Assembly: GCF_024518675.1 (NCBI RefSeq)
Contig: NZ_JANIGL010000006.1
Location: forward strand, 1-64,000
DNA: 64,000 nucleotides
Origin: Pseudoalteromonas shioyasakiensis
GTDB lineage: Bacteria > Pseudomonadota > Gammaproteobacteria > Enterobacterales > Alteromonadaceae
Direction: 5' to 3'
The translations under genes were made by a program, and so were the position numbers. Each line of letters begins with the position of its first letter. The stretch's first letter is position 1. This document shows positions 28,040 through 37,560 of this stretch, in pieces. The notes under the pieces were generated by a model that saw nothing but the letters and a program-made list of their open reading frames with translations, was not told the origin of the DNA and did no database searches.

Positions 28040-30532
28040 CTAGTTTTTAAGGCCATTTAAATAGTTATTAATGAGTGTTTTAATCGATTGAAAGTTAAAT
28101 TGATTTATCGCTTCTCTTAACCGTACTAATTGCGTATTTTCTGATACGTTTTCTATATGCTGCTCAAGTTGTAAAATAAGCACCTGGGGAATAGGTTTAG
28201 CTGATTTAGCTAATTCAAGTATTTCATCTAGGTACTCAATATTACTTTCAATATTAAGGGTGATCGCTTGACTTGCTTTTAGTTGGTTAGCAATAGCAAA
28301 CTGCTCTATTGCACGCAAAGAAATTTCAAGTTGCAGCTGGCAAGGAGTAAAGTTTATCGGTGTAGATTGTTTTACATCTTTTTGGAGTTTCTTAGCCACT
28401 TCCTCTAATCGTTCCAAGCCCAGAGTGCCGGTTAAACCTACAAACGTATGCAACATACGTCTTAACTCAAGAATATGTTGTTGCTTATAAAGCACTTCTG
28501 CTTCTTTTATAAAGTTACTGTAGTCTTTAGTAAACCGGTCGAACGACTCACTTAACAGTACATTATTAAAGTCTAAGTTCTCTAAAGCCACAGGCAAGTT
28601 TATCAATTGTGTCTGGGAGAAATTAGGCGTTGCGAAAAGAGCTGAATTGATATCAAAATTTAAAAAGATGAGCACCTCAGTGCCTTCACCTTGTCTACTC
28701 TTGACTTGAATTTCGCCATTTAGCAGTTTGATCAGCTTTTGACTAATACTTAATCCTAACCCTGTTCCAGTATATTTACGGGAGTAGGAGTCATCGCTCT
28801 GATAAAAAGGATTAAAAATTGCTGATAACTTATCTTCAGGAATACCAATTCCCGTATCTTTTACTGAAAAACCTAAGGTAGTTGAGTCGTTGTTCAATGA
28901 ATCGGCCGTTATCGTGATTGTGACACTGCCTTGCTCGGTAAATTTGATTGCATTGTCGACTACAAATTTTAAGGTTTGGTTTAGCTTTAAATAGTCACCT
29001 GTCAAGGAGATGTCTTCATCCATATGAAGTAATATATTAAACTCTAGGTCCTTAGACTTACACAAGCTTGAAAATGATTCTGATAAGAACTGTGACACCT
29101 CTTTAATGGTAAAGTTAACATTTTCGATAGTGGATTGATTCGAGTCTAGCTTTGATAACTCTAAAATATTATTTACTAATAAAAGTAGGTTGTTACCACT
29201 GGTAAGGGATTTGGCAATATACTTTTTATGCGCATCATCTGTAATTTCTTCAGATAAAAGTTGCTGCATTCCTAAAATGATATTCAAGGGTGTGCGCAGC
29301 TCATGGCTCATATTAGCGACAAACTTACTTTTTGCCTCATTGGCAATATCTGCTTGATGTTTTGCTGCTTTTAATGCTGAGTTTACCGCTTTCATTTGGT
29401 CATTTAGCTCTTGGGTTTCTATTAATAGTGTGTTTGTTTCAACATTTTTCTTATACAGAGAATTGGCCGCTTTTATCGCATGCGAAAATTCATTATCTTG
29501 TTCAGGCTCAACCAGTAGACCACGTTGCTTACCGTTGTTCATATCGTTCAAAAGCAAAGAAAGACTATCTATAGGGGATATTATTGTGCGCACAATAAAA
29601 ATGCATATTGTAATTAATAATACCAACATCACTAGCGCAAATACTTTACTTTGTTCCGCTTGTTGATCTAGGTGTAAGCTGACTTGCTTTTGCGCTTGGA
29701 GAAAGGTATTTTTTTCAGTACGGTTTATCTGGTCTGTTAAATACAGTAATTCATTTGCAACACCTGTCAAAACAACATTTACCGAGTAGTTATAGCCTCT
29801 CGACAGTAAAATAAGCTGGTTATAGCTTTTTTTTATTTCTAAAAACTCTTTGTTTAGCAACCTATTAGGTTGTATTGAGCCTGGATCAATAAATTTTTCT
29901 ATCTTATCTAGCTGCAGCTTAAGCTGATCAACATCTTGGCTGGTTGTCTGCGAAATATCGAAGTCAGTATTTTCTAAGTAGTTTTCTGTCGCGTAGTTTA
30001 TGTTTAAAAGCGTTAGCATTGCATCTGTGTAAATTGCCTCATGGCTCGAGCCTTCAACATTTTTCAACGCGTTGAGGTGCAATATTAAATTATTAACCGC
30101 AGGCTTGAAGCGTGTATTGAATAAACGTACACGATTTTCTCTGTTTTTAACGACTTGCTCAAATGTTCGGTTGAAGTTTGTTAAGTGCTCTCCTAAACGA
30201 GTAAGCAAGTCTTTATATGAACTTGAATGCTTTTGTGCATTGGCATTGAGTTTCTTTAAGTCGTTTTTAGCATTCAACTGAAAACGTTTAAAGTTATCTA
30301 CTGAAATTGGCTTGGCTTTATCAACGTAATGAGTTACTTGCCCTTGTAGTGAGATGACGTTATTTTCAAGATCGTTGGTTGCTTCACTTTGAATTTGAGC
30401 ATCATTTTGTACTGTCAAAAGTATTCTTAGTGAATTTTGCGCACTTGAAAATAAATAGCTTTGAAACAGTAAAATTATAACTAATAATGAGATCGCAGCG
30501 ATGATTTTTGATTTGATAGAATTTATTTTCAT
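28040..30532 (-). CDS. Sensor histidine kinase with C-terminal HPt domain
   Basis: This is an inner-membrane kinase of 830 residues. TM1 is at about 8-28 and TM2 at about 298-316, around a periplasmic, mostly helical domain of about 270 residues. A HAMP-like segment follows, then the phosphoacceptor H410 in MSHELRTPLN and an ATPase domain (N, G1 DTGIGIP, G2 GTGLGLS). The C-terminus (about 655-820) carries an HPt-like domain with H695 in MLHTFVGLTGTLG. There is no receiver domain between kinase and HPt, so the receiver of the next gene is the likely middle partner. The start overlaps the stop of the upstream binding-protein gene (TAATG), indicating coupled translation. The large periplasmic helical domain recalls TorS-type sensors. 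Confidence 0.88.
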   Translation of the reverse strand: MKINSIKSKIIAAISLLVIILLFQSYLFSSAQNSLRILLTVQNDAQIQSEATNDLENNVISLQGQVTHYVDKAKPISVDNFKRFQLNAKNDLKKLNANAQKHSSSYKDLLTRLGEHLTNFNRTFEQVVKNRENRVRLFNTRFKPAVNNLILHLNALKNVEGSSHEAIYTDAMLTLLNINYATENYLENTDFDISQTTSQDVDQLKLQLDKIEKFIDPGSIQPNRLLNKEFLEIKKSYNQLILLSRGYNYSVNVVLTGVANELLYLTDQINRTEKNTFLQAQKQVSLHLDQQAEQSKVFALVMLVLLITICIFIVRTIISPIDSLSLLLNDMNNGKQRGLLVEPEQDNEFSHAIKAANSLYKKNVETNTLLIETQELNDQMKAVNSALKAAKHQADIANEAKSKFVANMSHELRTPLNIILGMQQLLSEEITDDAHKKYIAKSLTSGNNLLLLVNNILELSKLDSNQSTIENVNFTIKEVSQFLSESFSSLCKSKDLEFNILLHMDEDISLTGDYLKLNQTLKFVVDNAIKFTEQGSVTITITADSLNNDSTTLGFSVKDTGIGIPEDKLSAIFNPFYQSDDSYSRKYTGTGLGLSISQKLIKLLNGEIQVKSRQGEGTEVLIFLNFDINSALFATPNFSQTQLINLPVALENLDFNNVLLSESFDRFTKDYSNFIKEAEVLYKQQHILELRRMLHTFVGLTGTLGLERLEEVAKKLQKDVKQSTPINFTPCQLQLEISLRAIEQFAIANQLKASQAITLNIESNIEYLDEILELAKSAKPIPQVLILQLEQHIENVSENTQLVRLREAINQFNFQSIKTLINNYLNGLKN

Positions 30533-31794
30533 TAGCGGCTAATTAGCTCATACCACTTTTGCAAGCTGTAATCATAGGTTGGCATAACTGTATTCCAAAC
30601 AGCTACATTGCTGAAACGTTTTAAATAGCTACCACCACTGCGAACGTTACCCGCTTCTACAGATACTTTACCTTGCGTATTAAGCAGTGCCTCCGTTGCT
30701 TCTTTTCCTTCATACCAGTATTGCCATTCAGCTTCTGAAAGTAACGGTTTTGAGCGTTCAGGGTTACTTATGTAATAGCCTTGGCGAGCAATAAAAGCAC
30801 CAGGCCAGCCACTTAACCACCAGTTCATATAGTCATAGGCTGCATCTTTTGTGTTACTAGTGATTTGTGATGATAGGCACATCACACCGTGCCAGCCACG
30901 GTAGCCTTCTTTAGGAGCTGCAAATCGTACATTGACACCTTGGCTGTTTAAACTCTCGACAGCGGGAGAGAACATACTTTGAATACTAACCCGGTTATTT
31001 TTCATAAATTCAACGGACTCAGGTACTGAGTTCCAAAAGCCATTAAAGTGTTTTTGTTTTTTATAGTCGAGTAAAATAAAAAATAACCTATCTAGTTCAT
31101 CGCGGGTCATAGCGCCTATATCAACAAATTTTATCAAGCCTTTACTTTGCGCTGCGAGTGCCAAATCAAAAATGCCAATTGTTGGCGCATTTACTATGCC
31201 TACTTTGCCACGATTTTTTTCGTCGAGTAACCAAGCCCAACTTTCAGATTCATATGCGCTTCCAAGAGGGATGCTGTCTAAGTTGTAGCCAAATGAATCG
31301 ACATTGTGGACATATGGTAAATAGCTTATTAAATCTGTTTCTTGTGCGTTTAGAGTACCATCACCTTGAATATTAAGTAATTTGTAAGGCGCATCTCCTG
31401 CGCCAATAGATGCGTCTTGAGTAAGCTTTCCGGTTTTAGTGAGAGAGTTGATTTCGTTAAAGTGAGTGATGCGCTTTTTTTCGATTGGCTGGATACTTCC
31501 TGCACTCCACAAAACATTGATACTATTAGACCATTGTTCGTAAAGGTCAAAAGAGTTTGGGTCCATTGAAGCTTGTTGTAACACCGAGGCGCTTCCTGCA
31601 ACGCTAAAAACAATCTCCAAGCCTAAATCATCCATAGCTTGCTTACGAATGGCTTCTTGCAGTGTAACGTGGGTGCCCAGTACCCTTAGGGTGGTTTTTT
31701 TACGTGCAAAAACGTATGGGACATGAGTAATGATACTCGCCGTTGCACCAAGGGTTGCTATCTTCTTCAGTGTTGCCCGTTTAGGCAAATCCAT
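30532..31794 (-). CDS. Periplasmic solute-binding protein (PotD-like)
   Basis: This is an exported protein of 420 residues resembling family 1 / polyamine-type substrate-binding proteins. The N-terminus PKRATLKKIATLGATASI is a Lys-Arg version of a twin-arginine signal, with a likely cut after YVFA. The mature part has alternating alpha/beta segments typical of a type II binding protein; an aromatic-rich segment (SLSSQ/NWWLSGWPGAF) near residue 325 could line the ligand site. No ABC permease or ATPase gene is near, but a membrane kinase and a c-di-GMP regulator follow on the same strand. The protein is therefore probably a sensor rather than a transporter part, as NspS is for MbaA in Vibrio cholerae. 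The ligand is unknown. Confidence 0.8.
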   Translation of the reverse strand: MDLPKRATLKKIATLGATASIITHVPYVFARKKTTLRVLGTHVTLQEAIRKQAMDDLGLEIVFSVAGSASVLQQASMDPNSFDLYEQWSNSINVLWSAGSIQPIEKKRITHFNEINSLTKTGKLTQDASIGAGDAPYKLLNIQGDGTLNAQETDLISYLPYVHNVDSFGYNLDSIPLGSAYESESWAWLLDEKNRGKVGIVNAPTIGIFDLALAAQSKGLIKFVDIGAMTRDELDRLFFILLDYKKQKHFNGFWNSVPESVEFMKNNRVSIQSMFSPAVESLNSQGVNVRFAAPKEGYRGWHGVMCLSSQITSNTKDAAYDYMNWWLSGWPGAFIARQGYYISNPERSKPLLSEAEWQYWYEGKEATEALLNTQGKVSVEAGNVRSGGSYLKRFSNVAVWNTVMPTYDYSLQKWYELISR

Positions 31795-31939
31795 AATCGA
31801 ACCTAATAAACTATTATTAGATTAGGTATAGCTAATCATTAACATAGACTCAAGTTAGGACGATGAAAATAGCTTAAAAATTATTTATTTGAATGAGCAA
31901 GAAAAGCAAAGTGTGAGTAAGAAGTGAAAGATAGGAAAG

Positions 31940-32015
31940 TGGTGGAGCTAAGCAGGATCGAACTGCTGACCTCCTGCGTGCAAGGCAGGCGCTCTCCCAG
32001 CTGAGCTATAGCCCC
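31940..32015 (-). tRNA. tRNA-Ala(TGC)
   Basis: On the minus strand, GGGGCTA pairs with TAGCTCC, followed by ACCA. The anticodon loop CTTGCAC gives TGC, and the T arm contains GTTCGATCC. It stands alone outside an rRNA operon. Confidence 0.97.
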
Positions 32016-32072
32016 ACATTCCTAAAGTTACAAATTTTGTAACCTGCTTAAGGTTCCGTTTAAGCGGGACGA

Positions 32073-32101
32073 ACTTTAATGAGATTTATAAATTTGGTCA
32101 A
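32073..32101 (-). promoter_or_regulatory. Promoter of tRNA-Ala
   Basis: On the minus strand, TTGACC (32101-32096), a 17-base spacer and TAAAGT (32078-32073) are followed by a GC-rich discriminator (TCGTCCCGC). An inverted repeat (TTACAAATTTTGTAA) lies between it and the tRNA. Confidence 0.8.
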
Positions 32102-32188
32102 GCATTTTTTATATTTTTTATGAATTTTCACGAAAACAGTGAATTTTTGTTAGACTAGCGACTATTAAAAAGCACAAAGAAACTAATA

Positions 32189-32572
32189 ATGAAAAAATAT
32201 GCCTGGGTGTTACTGGTTTTGCTCTTTGGTTGCGCCAGCCAAGACGAGCCGCCGTTTGAAATAAATAATAAACAACTGTATAAAAAATTAGATGAGCAAG
32301 GTAATAAAATCTTTGCTTATGTGGTGTCAGTAAAAGCAAATAGTAGAAAAAGCCGTAATTCAGATCGTCCGCTAACTCGCAGAGAGTTTAAAGATTTTGC
32401 AGAGCAAGAGTATTTTGAAGAATCAAATAGCCTGAAGCTGCAACTTGAAGATCAAGCGGTTGAATTGCTGCAGAACGAGTTAGCGCAACAGCAGTATTGC
32501 CCAAGCAATTATGAAATTGATGAAGTCGTATGGCGAGAACTTAGCGTACAACTAAGAGGGCGTTGTTTATAA
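32189..32572 (+). CDS. Small lipoprotein, unknown
   Basis: This is a 127-residue exported protein with the lipobox LLFGC (Cys15 after a short hydrophobic signal MKKYAWVLLVLLFG). The mature part is charged. It has two Cys in the last 25 residues (QYCPSNYEID and GRCL), which could form a disulfide in the periplasm, and a helical central region rich in Glu and Gln. I do not recognise the family. It ends 1 base before the next gene, so the two are probably co-transcribed, though no functional link is known. Confidence 0.7.
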   Translation: MKKYAWVLLVLLFGCASQDEPPFEINNKQLYKKLDEQGNKIFAYVVSVKANSRKSRNSDRPLTRREFKDFAEQEYFEESNSLKLQLEDQAVELLQNELAQQQYCPSNYEIDEVVWRELSVQLRGRCL

Positions 32573-32573
32573 A

Positions 32574-33074
32574 ATGTTAGAGAGTAAATCTAAGTTAGTC
32601 GATTATTTGGCGTATTTGAATATTCAATATGAAGCGATTGAACATCCTGCTCTTCATGGCAGTCTTGATGCTGATGCATTGTTAGTTGAGCGCCCAGGAA
32701 CCCGGTTAAAAAATCTCTTTCTACGTGATAACGAAGGCAAAAATCATTTTCTAGTGATTACTGCTCATGATAAACAGTTAGATTTAAAAGCAGTGGCGAA
32801 ATACCAAGGCTTATCACGATTAGGGTTTGCTTCTGATGAGCGACTAGCGCGTTATTTAAAAGTAGCACCGGGTAGTGTGTCTATGTTGGCGCTTATGAAC
32901 GATAAGCAAAATAATGTGACTTTATGGCTCGACCAAGATATTTGGTTTAGTGAGCTATTTCATTGCCACCCATTTGAAAATACCGAAACATGGTTAATGA
33001 AAAAAAATGATTTAGAGCAGTTTTTTGCCAATACAGGGCATCAACCTAAGGTGGTTTTTTTACCTGCTAAATAA
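32574..33074 (+). CDS. Prolyl-tRNA deacylase-like protein (PrdX/YbaK type)
   Basis: This is a 166-residue YbaK/ProX-type trans-editing protein that would hydrolyse mischarged tRNA, most often Ala-tRNA-Pro. The segment RPGTRLKNLFLRDNEGKNHF near residue 40 and the conserved LKAVAKYQGLSRLGFASDERL helix are characteristic of the PrdX branch, with the GSVSMLAL stretch near 105 following. It is coupled to the lipoprotein gene upstream and its last 34 bases overlap the end of the convergent MFS gene. The exact tRNA substrate is inferred from family knowledge only. Confidence 0.8.
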   Translation: MLESKSKLVDYLAYLNIQYEAIEHPALHGSLDADALLVERPGTRLKNLFLRDNEGKNHFLVITAHDKQLDLKAVAKYQGLSRLGFASDERLARYLKVAPGSVSMLALMNDKQNNVTLWLDQDIWFSELFHCHPFENTETWLMKKNDLEQFFANTGHQPKVVFLPAK

Positions 33075-34183
33075 CCACTTAATACTAAGGCTAATCCGCA
33101 TAAGCATACTAGCAATAATACAGCCATAAACGCGACGTGCCCATAATGCTGGTATACCAAGCCAGGTAAAAAAGAACCCAGCGCGCCGCCACTATAATAA
33201 AATGATACATAACCGCCATTGGTAACGCTCGGTGGCGCGTTACTGATTTTGTTAGCCAAAGGAGCTGCTGTTGCATGAATCATAAACATGGCAGCGCAAA
33301 ACACCGTAAAGGCAAATAAAAATACCACTAACTGACTATTCATTAAGAGCACAATCGCGGCGCAGTAAAGACTAAAAACAGCACAGAGCAAGTGCCATGA
33401 ACTGCGACTACGAGTTAATAACCAAGGGGTAAATATTGACGCTAAAGCACCGATTAGATAGCCACTGTACACAAACCCAATATCTCGCGTATTAGTAATT
33501 AAAAACGTATTTTGCAAAATAAAAGGCAGGTAATTTAATAACGCTGCAAAACAAAAGAACATGCAAAATACTGCGCCATATAGCGTTAAAATTTGCGCTG
33601 TGGCTAATTGTTTTAAATAGTTAAGTGGTGATAACACCTGCTTAGTGTTTTGCTGATGGTTGTTAGGTAGTGTAACTGCAAGTAATACTAAACCTATAGC
33701 TATGACGTAGTAAAAACTTTGCCAATTCCATAAGTCTGTAAACACTGCAGCTAAAACGCGACCGAAATAGCCTCCAGCAATAGTACTACCTATGTACAAG
33801 GTCATATTCTGCTGTAAGCGATCTGCTTTATATGTGCTACTAACAAAGGTGGTCATAGCGGTCAGGGCAGCAGGTAAAATGAGTCCTTGAATAAAGCGCA
33901 GCAGCAGTAGGAGTTCAAAGCTGGGGGCTTTGGTAAATACAATACAGCTTAATGCCAGCATATACATTGCATAACGCAAAATGAGCAACGGATTTTGTTT
34001 AGCAAGTAATAAACCATATACCAAAGGGGCAACGGCAAGAGGTAGCATGGTTGCTGTCATAAGGCTGCCGGCATTTGCAGGCGTGACAGAAAATTGTGTT
34101 GCGAAAAGGCCTAATAATGGTTGCGGTGCATACAAGACAAAAAATATAAACAATGAGCACAATAATAAGTGAGAAATACGCAT
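33041..34183 (-). CDS. MFS transporter (YnfM-like)
   Basis: This is an inner-membrane major facilitator transporter of 380 residues with about 12 hydrophobic spans. RISHLLLCSLFIFFVLYAPQ at the start and QFSVTPANAGSLMTATMLP in the first loop resemble the YnfM branch of drug/proton antiporters. It is slightly short for the branch, mainly because the N-terminal tail is absent. The substrate is not predictable. Its 3' end overlaps the PrdX-like gene by 34 bases, tail to tail. It has no visible regulator beside it. Confidence 0.8.
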   Translation of the reverse strand: MRISHLLLCSLFIFFVLYAPQPLLGLFATQFSVTPANAGSLMTATMLPLAVAPLVYGLLLAKQNPLLILRYAMYMLALSCIVFTKAPSFELLLLLRFIQGLILPAALTAMTTFVSSTYKADRLQQNMTLYIGSTIAGGYFGRVLAAVFTDLWNWQSFYYVIAIGLVLLAVTLPNNHQQNTKQVLSPLNYLKQLATAQILTLYGAVFCMFFCFAALLNYLPFILQNTFLITNTRDIGFVYSGYLIGALASIFTPWLLTRSRSSWHLLCAVFSLYCAAIVLLMNSQLVVFLFAFTVFCAAMFMIHATAAPLANKISNAPPSVTNGGYVSFYYSGGALGSFLPGLVYQHYGHVAFMAVLLLVCLCGLALVLSGYLAGKKTTLG

Positions 34184-34438
34184 TATTTTGACCAGCGAAT
34201 AAAAGCTGTTAGCTTACGCTTAGTGCTTTTTAAATCAATGATAAAGCAACAATAAGTTGCTTGTTCTGTATTAAAATAGGGTTTTATTGCGTTACATCAG
34301 GTTTTGTTTTACCAGCTTTGTTACAGTCACTTTTAATAACTGGCTAAATTACTTCTCTTGCTATGGTGCTTCGATGTTGAGGTAACTGGGCTATGGGTAT
34401 AAAATAATCCTAATATCAGCATTCAATGGAACAAGGCC

Positions 34439-34978
34439 ATGGGTTCATTACAAGACCAATTGCTACAAGCAGGACTGACTACATCGCATAAAGCGAAAGT
34501 GGCAAAAAGCGAAAAACGTAAACAGCAGAAAAAACAAAAAAAGGGCGCAACGAGCAACCCTAGCGATCTGCAAAAGCATATTGAGCAAACTAAGTTAGAA
34601 CAGCAAAAGAAAGCTGAAGAGCTAAATCAAGCTCGTCAAGGTGATTTAAAACAGCGTGAGCAAGTCGCCCGTGTAAAACAGATTTTAGAGCATCATAATC
34701 AAGATGAAATCCGTGGTGAGCGTACTTTTAACTTTACCTATGAAAACAAAGTTAAAGAGCTGGACGTGAATGAAAAAACACAAAAGGCGCTTGCGGGTGG
34801 TCGTTTGGCTATATGTGTTTTAGAAGGGCAATTTTTTGTACTTGAAGACGAGCCAGCACGAAAAGTAGCTGAAGTTGATGAAAAGTACATCGTGTTTCAC
34901 GTTGAGCCAGAAGACAAAGGTAAAGACGATGATGACCCGTATGCAGACTTTGAAGTACCTGATGATCTTGTTTGGTAA
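34439..34978 (+). CDS. DUF2058 protein (YaiL-like)
   Basis: This is a soluble protein of 179 residues of the DUF2058 family, of which E. coli YaiL is a member. It opens with LQDQLLQAGLTTSHKAKVA, followed by a very basic helix (residues about 20-40, many Lys and Gln) and a charged coiled region, then a globular part from about 85 (IRGERTFNFTYENKVKEL) to an acidic tail (KDDDDPYADFEVPDD). The basic helix suggests nucleic-acid contact, as reported for the family in general terms. The function is unknown. It is monocistronic. Confidence 0.85.
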   Translation: MGSLQDQLLQAGLTTSHKAKVAKSEKRKQQKKQKKGATSNPSDLQKHIEQTKLEQQKKAEELNQARQGDLKQREQVARVKQILEHHNQDEIRGERTFNFTYENKVKELDVNEKTQKALAGGRLAICVLEGQFFVLEDEPARKVAEVDEKYIVFHVEPEDKGKDDDDPYADFEVPDDLVW

Positions 34979-35116
34979 TTTTTGCAATCGGAGCCTTTTA
35001 AACGCGCCCAGTGATCTTCAATGTGTATAAATTGCGTACAAAATTAGCATGCTATTACGCATGGTCTACAATTAAATAAGTAAATTTATAAACCGTCAAA
35101 AAGAAGAGAAAATACA

Positions 35117-35440
35117 ATGAGCAAGATAACAACATTACTTTTAGGGGCTAGCCTTGCAATGGCAGCTAGCGCATCTTTTACATCAGCGGCTGCTGAAGGT
35201 GAGGCTCTTTACACGGCTAAATTATGCCAAACTTGTCACGGCCCTGAAGGCAAAGCGCCAATTATGGCCTTGTACCCGAAACTGAATGGTCAGAATAAAG
35301 AGTACTTACTTGCGCAAATGAAAGACATTAAATCAGGCGCGCGTAGCAATGGCATGGCAGCAGCAATGAAGGCTATGGTTGCTAATGTATCTGAAGAAGA
35401 AATGGCAGCAATTGCTGATTACTTAGCTAACGTTAAGTAA
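35117..35440 (+). CDS. Periplasmic cytochrome c (c553-type)
   Basis: This is a small electron carrier of 107 residues. The signal peptide (about residues 1-26) ends near SAAA-EG. One haem is bound by CQTCH at about 37-41, and the distal ligand is probably one of the Met residues in NGMAAAMKAM near residue 77. It is the size of single-domain class I cytochromes. It probably feeds a terminal oxidase. It has its own terminator and a good ribosome site (AAGAAGAGAAA). Confidence 0.88.
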   Translation: MSKITTLLLGASLAMAASASFTSAAAEGEALYTAKLCQTCHGPEGKAPIMALYPKLNGQNKEYLLAQMKDIKSGARSNGMAAAMKAMVANVSEEEMAAIADYLANVK

Positions 35441-35474
35441 CCTTCAGGTTAACCTGTACTTAAATTAACACTTA

Positions 35475-35509
35475 AACAGCCACACCAATTTATTTGGTGT
35501 GGCTGTTTT
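35475..35509 (+). terminator. Cytochrome c gene terminator
   Basis: AACAGCCACACCAA and TTGGTGTGGCTGTT form a 14-bp stem with a short AT loop, followed by TT. It is a strong intrinsic terminator. Confidence 0.9.
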
Positions 35510-35600
35510 GTGTGTAATGGTTGATTGCAACCTTAGACTGCTTTAGACTTCTATACATCTATTTCGCACTGTGTTCGGTGTGTTTATACAAGGCATAAAT

Positions 35601-36368
35601 ATGTTTGAATTACCGCAACTTGATTTAAAAGATAAAGTATCAGCACAAGAATGGCAGTTACGTGTCGATTTAGCCGCGTGTTATCGCTTAGTTGATCACT
35701 TTCGTTGGGGGGATTTAATCTATACGCATTTGTCTGCACGATTACCCGGTACAGATCATTATCTTGTCAATGCGTTTGGCTTAACATTTGATGAGGTAAC
35801 CGCATCAAATCTCGTTAAAGTTGATTTAGCGGGCAATATTTTAGATGACACACCGTTTAGTATAAACCCAGCTGGCTTTACTATTCATAGTGCCATCCAT
35901 GAAGTGCGTGATGATGCTCACTGTGTTATTCATTTACATACTAAAGAAACCATCGCTGTTGCGACTCAAAAACAAGGCTTACTGCCACTTAGTCAGTATT
36001 CGATGTTTTCTTTACCATCATTGTCTTATCATGGCTATGAAGGGCTTGCAGTAAATGATGATGAAAGAAAACGGCTGCAAGATGACCTAGCTGATACAAA
36101 TCATATGTTACTCGTTAATCATGGTGGCTTAACGGTAGGGCCAACAGTGGGTGACGCCTTTATGCGTTTTTATGATTTACAGCGCGCGTGTGAAATTCAA
36201 CTCGCATTGCAATCAAGTGGGGCAGACGTCACGCCAGTGCCTCAAGCGATAATCGATAATATTTATAATCAAGCCAATGTTGTGCACAGCGGTAGCACGG
36301 GTGGTCAGTTAGCTTGGCCTGCAATGCTACGTAAAGCCTATCGTCTTGATCCAAGTTTTGCTAATTAA
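35601..36368 (+). CDS. Class II aldolase/adducin family protein
   Basis: This is a 255-residue protein of the class II aldolase/adducin fold, which binds a divalent metal and splits or epimerises sugar phosphates or related acids. The start at 35601 is chosen because the segment MFELPQLDLKDKVS begins the domain; an in-frame start at 35571 has no clear ribosome site. Metal ligands are probably in HLHTKETIAV (HxH) near residue 114 and HGGLTVG near 174. The Gly-Ser-type catalytic region is less clear than in FucA. It is followed 9 bases later by an enolase-superfamily gene, so both are likely one operon for sugar-acid use. Confidence 0.8.
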   Translation: MFELPQLDLKDKVSAQEWQLRVDLAACYRLVDHFRWGDLIYTHLSARLPGTDHYLVNAFGLTFDEVTASNLVKVDLAGNILDDTPFSINPAGFTIHSAIHEVRDDAHCVIHLHTKETIAVATQKQGLLPLSQYSMFSLPSLSYHGYEGLAVNDDERKRLQDDLADTNHMLLVNHGGLTVGPTVGDAFMRFYDLQRACEIQLALQSSGADVTPVPQAIIDNIYNQANVVHSGSTGGQLAWPAMLRKAYRLDPSFAN

Positions 36369-36377
36369 GGAATTTTC

Positions 36378-37553
36378 ATGAAAGTTAATCGCGTTGAAGT
36401 ATTTGATATCCATTGCCCTGAGCGTCCAGCATGGACTCCTGTGTTTGTTCGTATTCACACAGATGAAGGAATTAGCGGTGTTGGTGAGGCAGGTCTTGCA
36501 TATGACTTAGGCCATAGTGCGGCTGCTGCTATGATCAAAGAAATGGCTGATGCGTTTTTGATTGGTCATGACCCATTTCAAACTGAAAAGCTTTGGTCGC
36601 GTATGTTACGTGAAAGCTTTTGGGGTTTAGGTGGTGGCCCTGTAGTTTATGCTGCGATGAGTGCCATTGATACTGCGCTTTGGGATATTAAAGGTAAAGC
36701 ACTCGGTTTACCTGTTTATCAATTACTTGGTGGTAAAGTAAATGATAAATTGCGCACCTATGCCTCGCAATTACAGTTTGACTGGGATAGCGAGTTTAAA
36801 GCGCTAGTACAACCACAAGAATATGCAGAAGCAGCCTTAAAAGCAATTGCAGAAGGTTACGACGCCGTCAAAGTTGACCCTATCCAATATGATAAAGACG
36901 GGAACACGTATTATGATCGTACTAAGATCATTTCACGTGCTGAAATGAAACTGTACCGTGCACGTATGCAAGCTATTCGTGAAGCGGTAGGTGATGAAGT
37001 GGACATTATTTTTGAATGCCACAGCTTACCGGGTGCAACGTCAGCGATTCAAATAGGTGAAATAGCTGAAGAATTTGATTGTATGTATTACGAGGAGCCA
37101 GTTAACTACTTAAACCACTCTCTGCATGCAAAAGTTGCGGATAAGGTTGCTGTTCCGATTGCCGGTGGCGAACGTTTATATAATCGTTGGGGTGTGCGCC
37201 CTTATCTTGAAGATCAAAGTATTGACGTACTACAACCTGATATAGGCTTATGCGGTGGTTTTACTGAGACTAAAAAAGTGTGTGATTACGCTGATATTTT
37301 TGATGTAAGAATTCAAGCGCACGTCTGTGGTGGCCCTGTAGCGACAGCTGCCTCATTGCACTTAGAAACCGCGATCCCGAACTTTTTAATCCATGAGCAC
37401 CATACGTATGCGATTAAAAAGTGGAATCGTGAATTATGCTTACAAGATCCGCAACCAAAAAATGGCTTTTTTGAAGTATCTGAAGAGCCAGGTTTAGGTA
37501 TTGAGCTAAACGATGAGATTGTGATGCGCTCACAAAGAGTAGAGATTAAATAA
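36378..37553 (+). CDS. Enolase-superfamily sugar-acid dehydratase
   Basis: This is a 391-residue protein of the mandelate racemase / muconate-lactonizing group. Metal ligands are visible as the Glu in FECHSLPG, the Glu in YYEEPVN and the Glu in AGGERLYNR; a Lys in AVKVDPI could act as base and the His in QAHVCGGP as acid. MRESFWGLGGGPVVYAAMSAIDT near residue 78 is the capping-domain segment. The family most often dehydrates aldonic or uronic acids such as mannonate, galactonate or fuconate. The exact substrate cannot be read from the sequence. It is the second gene after the aldolase-like gene. Confidence 0.85.
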   Translation: MKVNRVEVFDIHCPERPAWTPVFVRIHTDEGISGVGEAGLAYDLGHSAAAAMIKEMADAFLIGHDPFQTEKLWSRMLRESFWGLGGGPVVYAAMSAIDTALWDIKGKALGLPVYQLLGGKVNDKLRTYASQLQFDWDSEFKALVQPQEYAEAALKAIAEGYDAVKVDPIQYDKDGNTYYDRTKIISRAEMKLYRARMQAIREAVGDEVDIIFECHSLPGATSAIQIGEIAEEFDCMYYEEPVNYLNHSLHAKVADKVAVPIAGGERLYNRWGVRPYLEDQSIDVLQPDIGLCGGFTETKKVCDYADIFDVRIQAHVCGGPVATAASLHLETAIPNFLIHEHHTYAIKKWNRELCLQDPQPKNGFFEVSEEPGLGIELNDEIVMRSQRVEIK

Positions 37554-37560
37554 GCATCTA

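Noticed and set aside
35117..35440. Link between the cytochrome c gene and the following aldolase gene as one operon
   Set aside because: A strong terminator at 35475-35509 separates them and the functions do not match.
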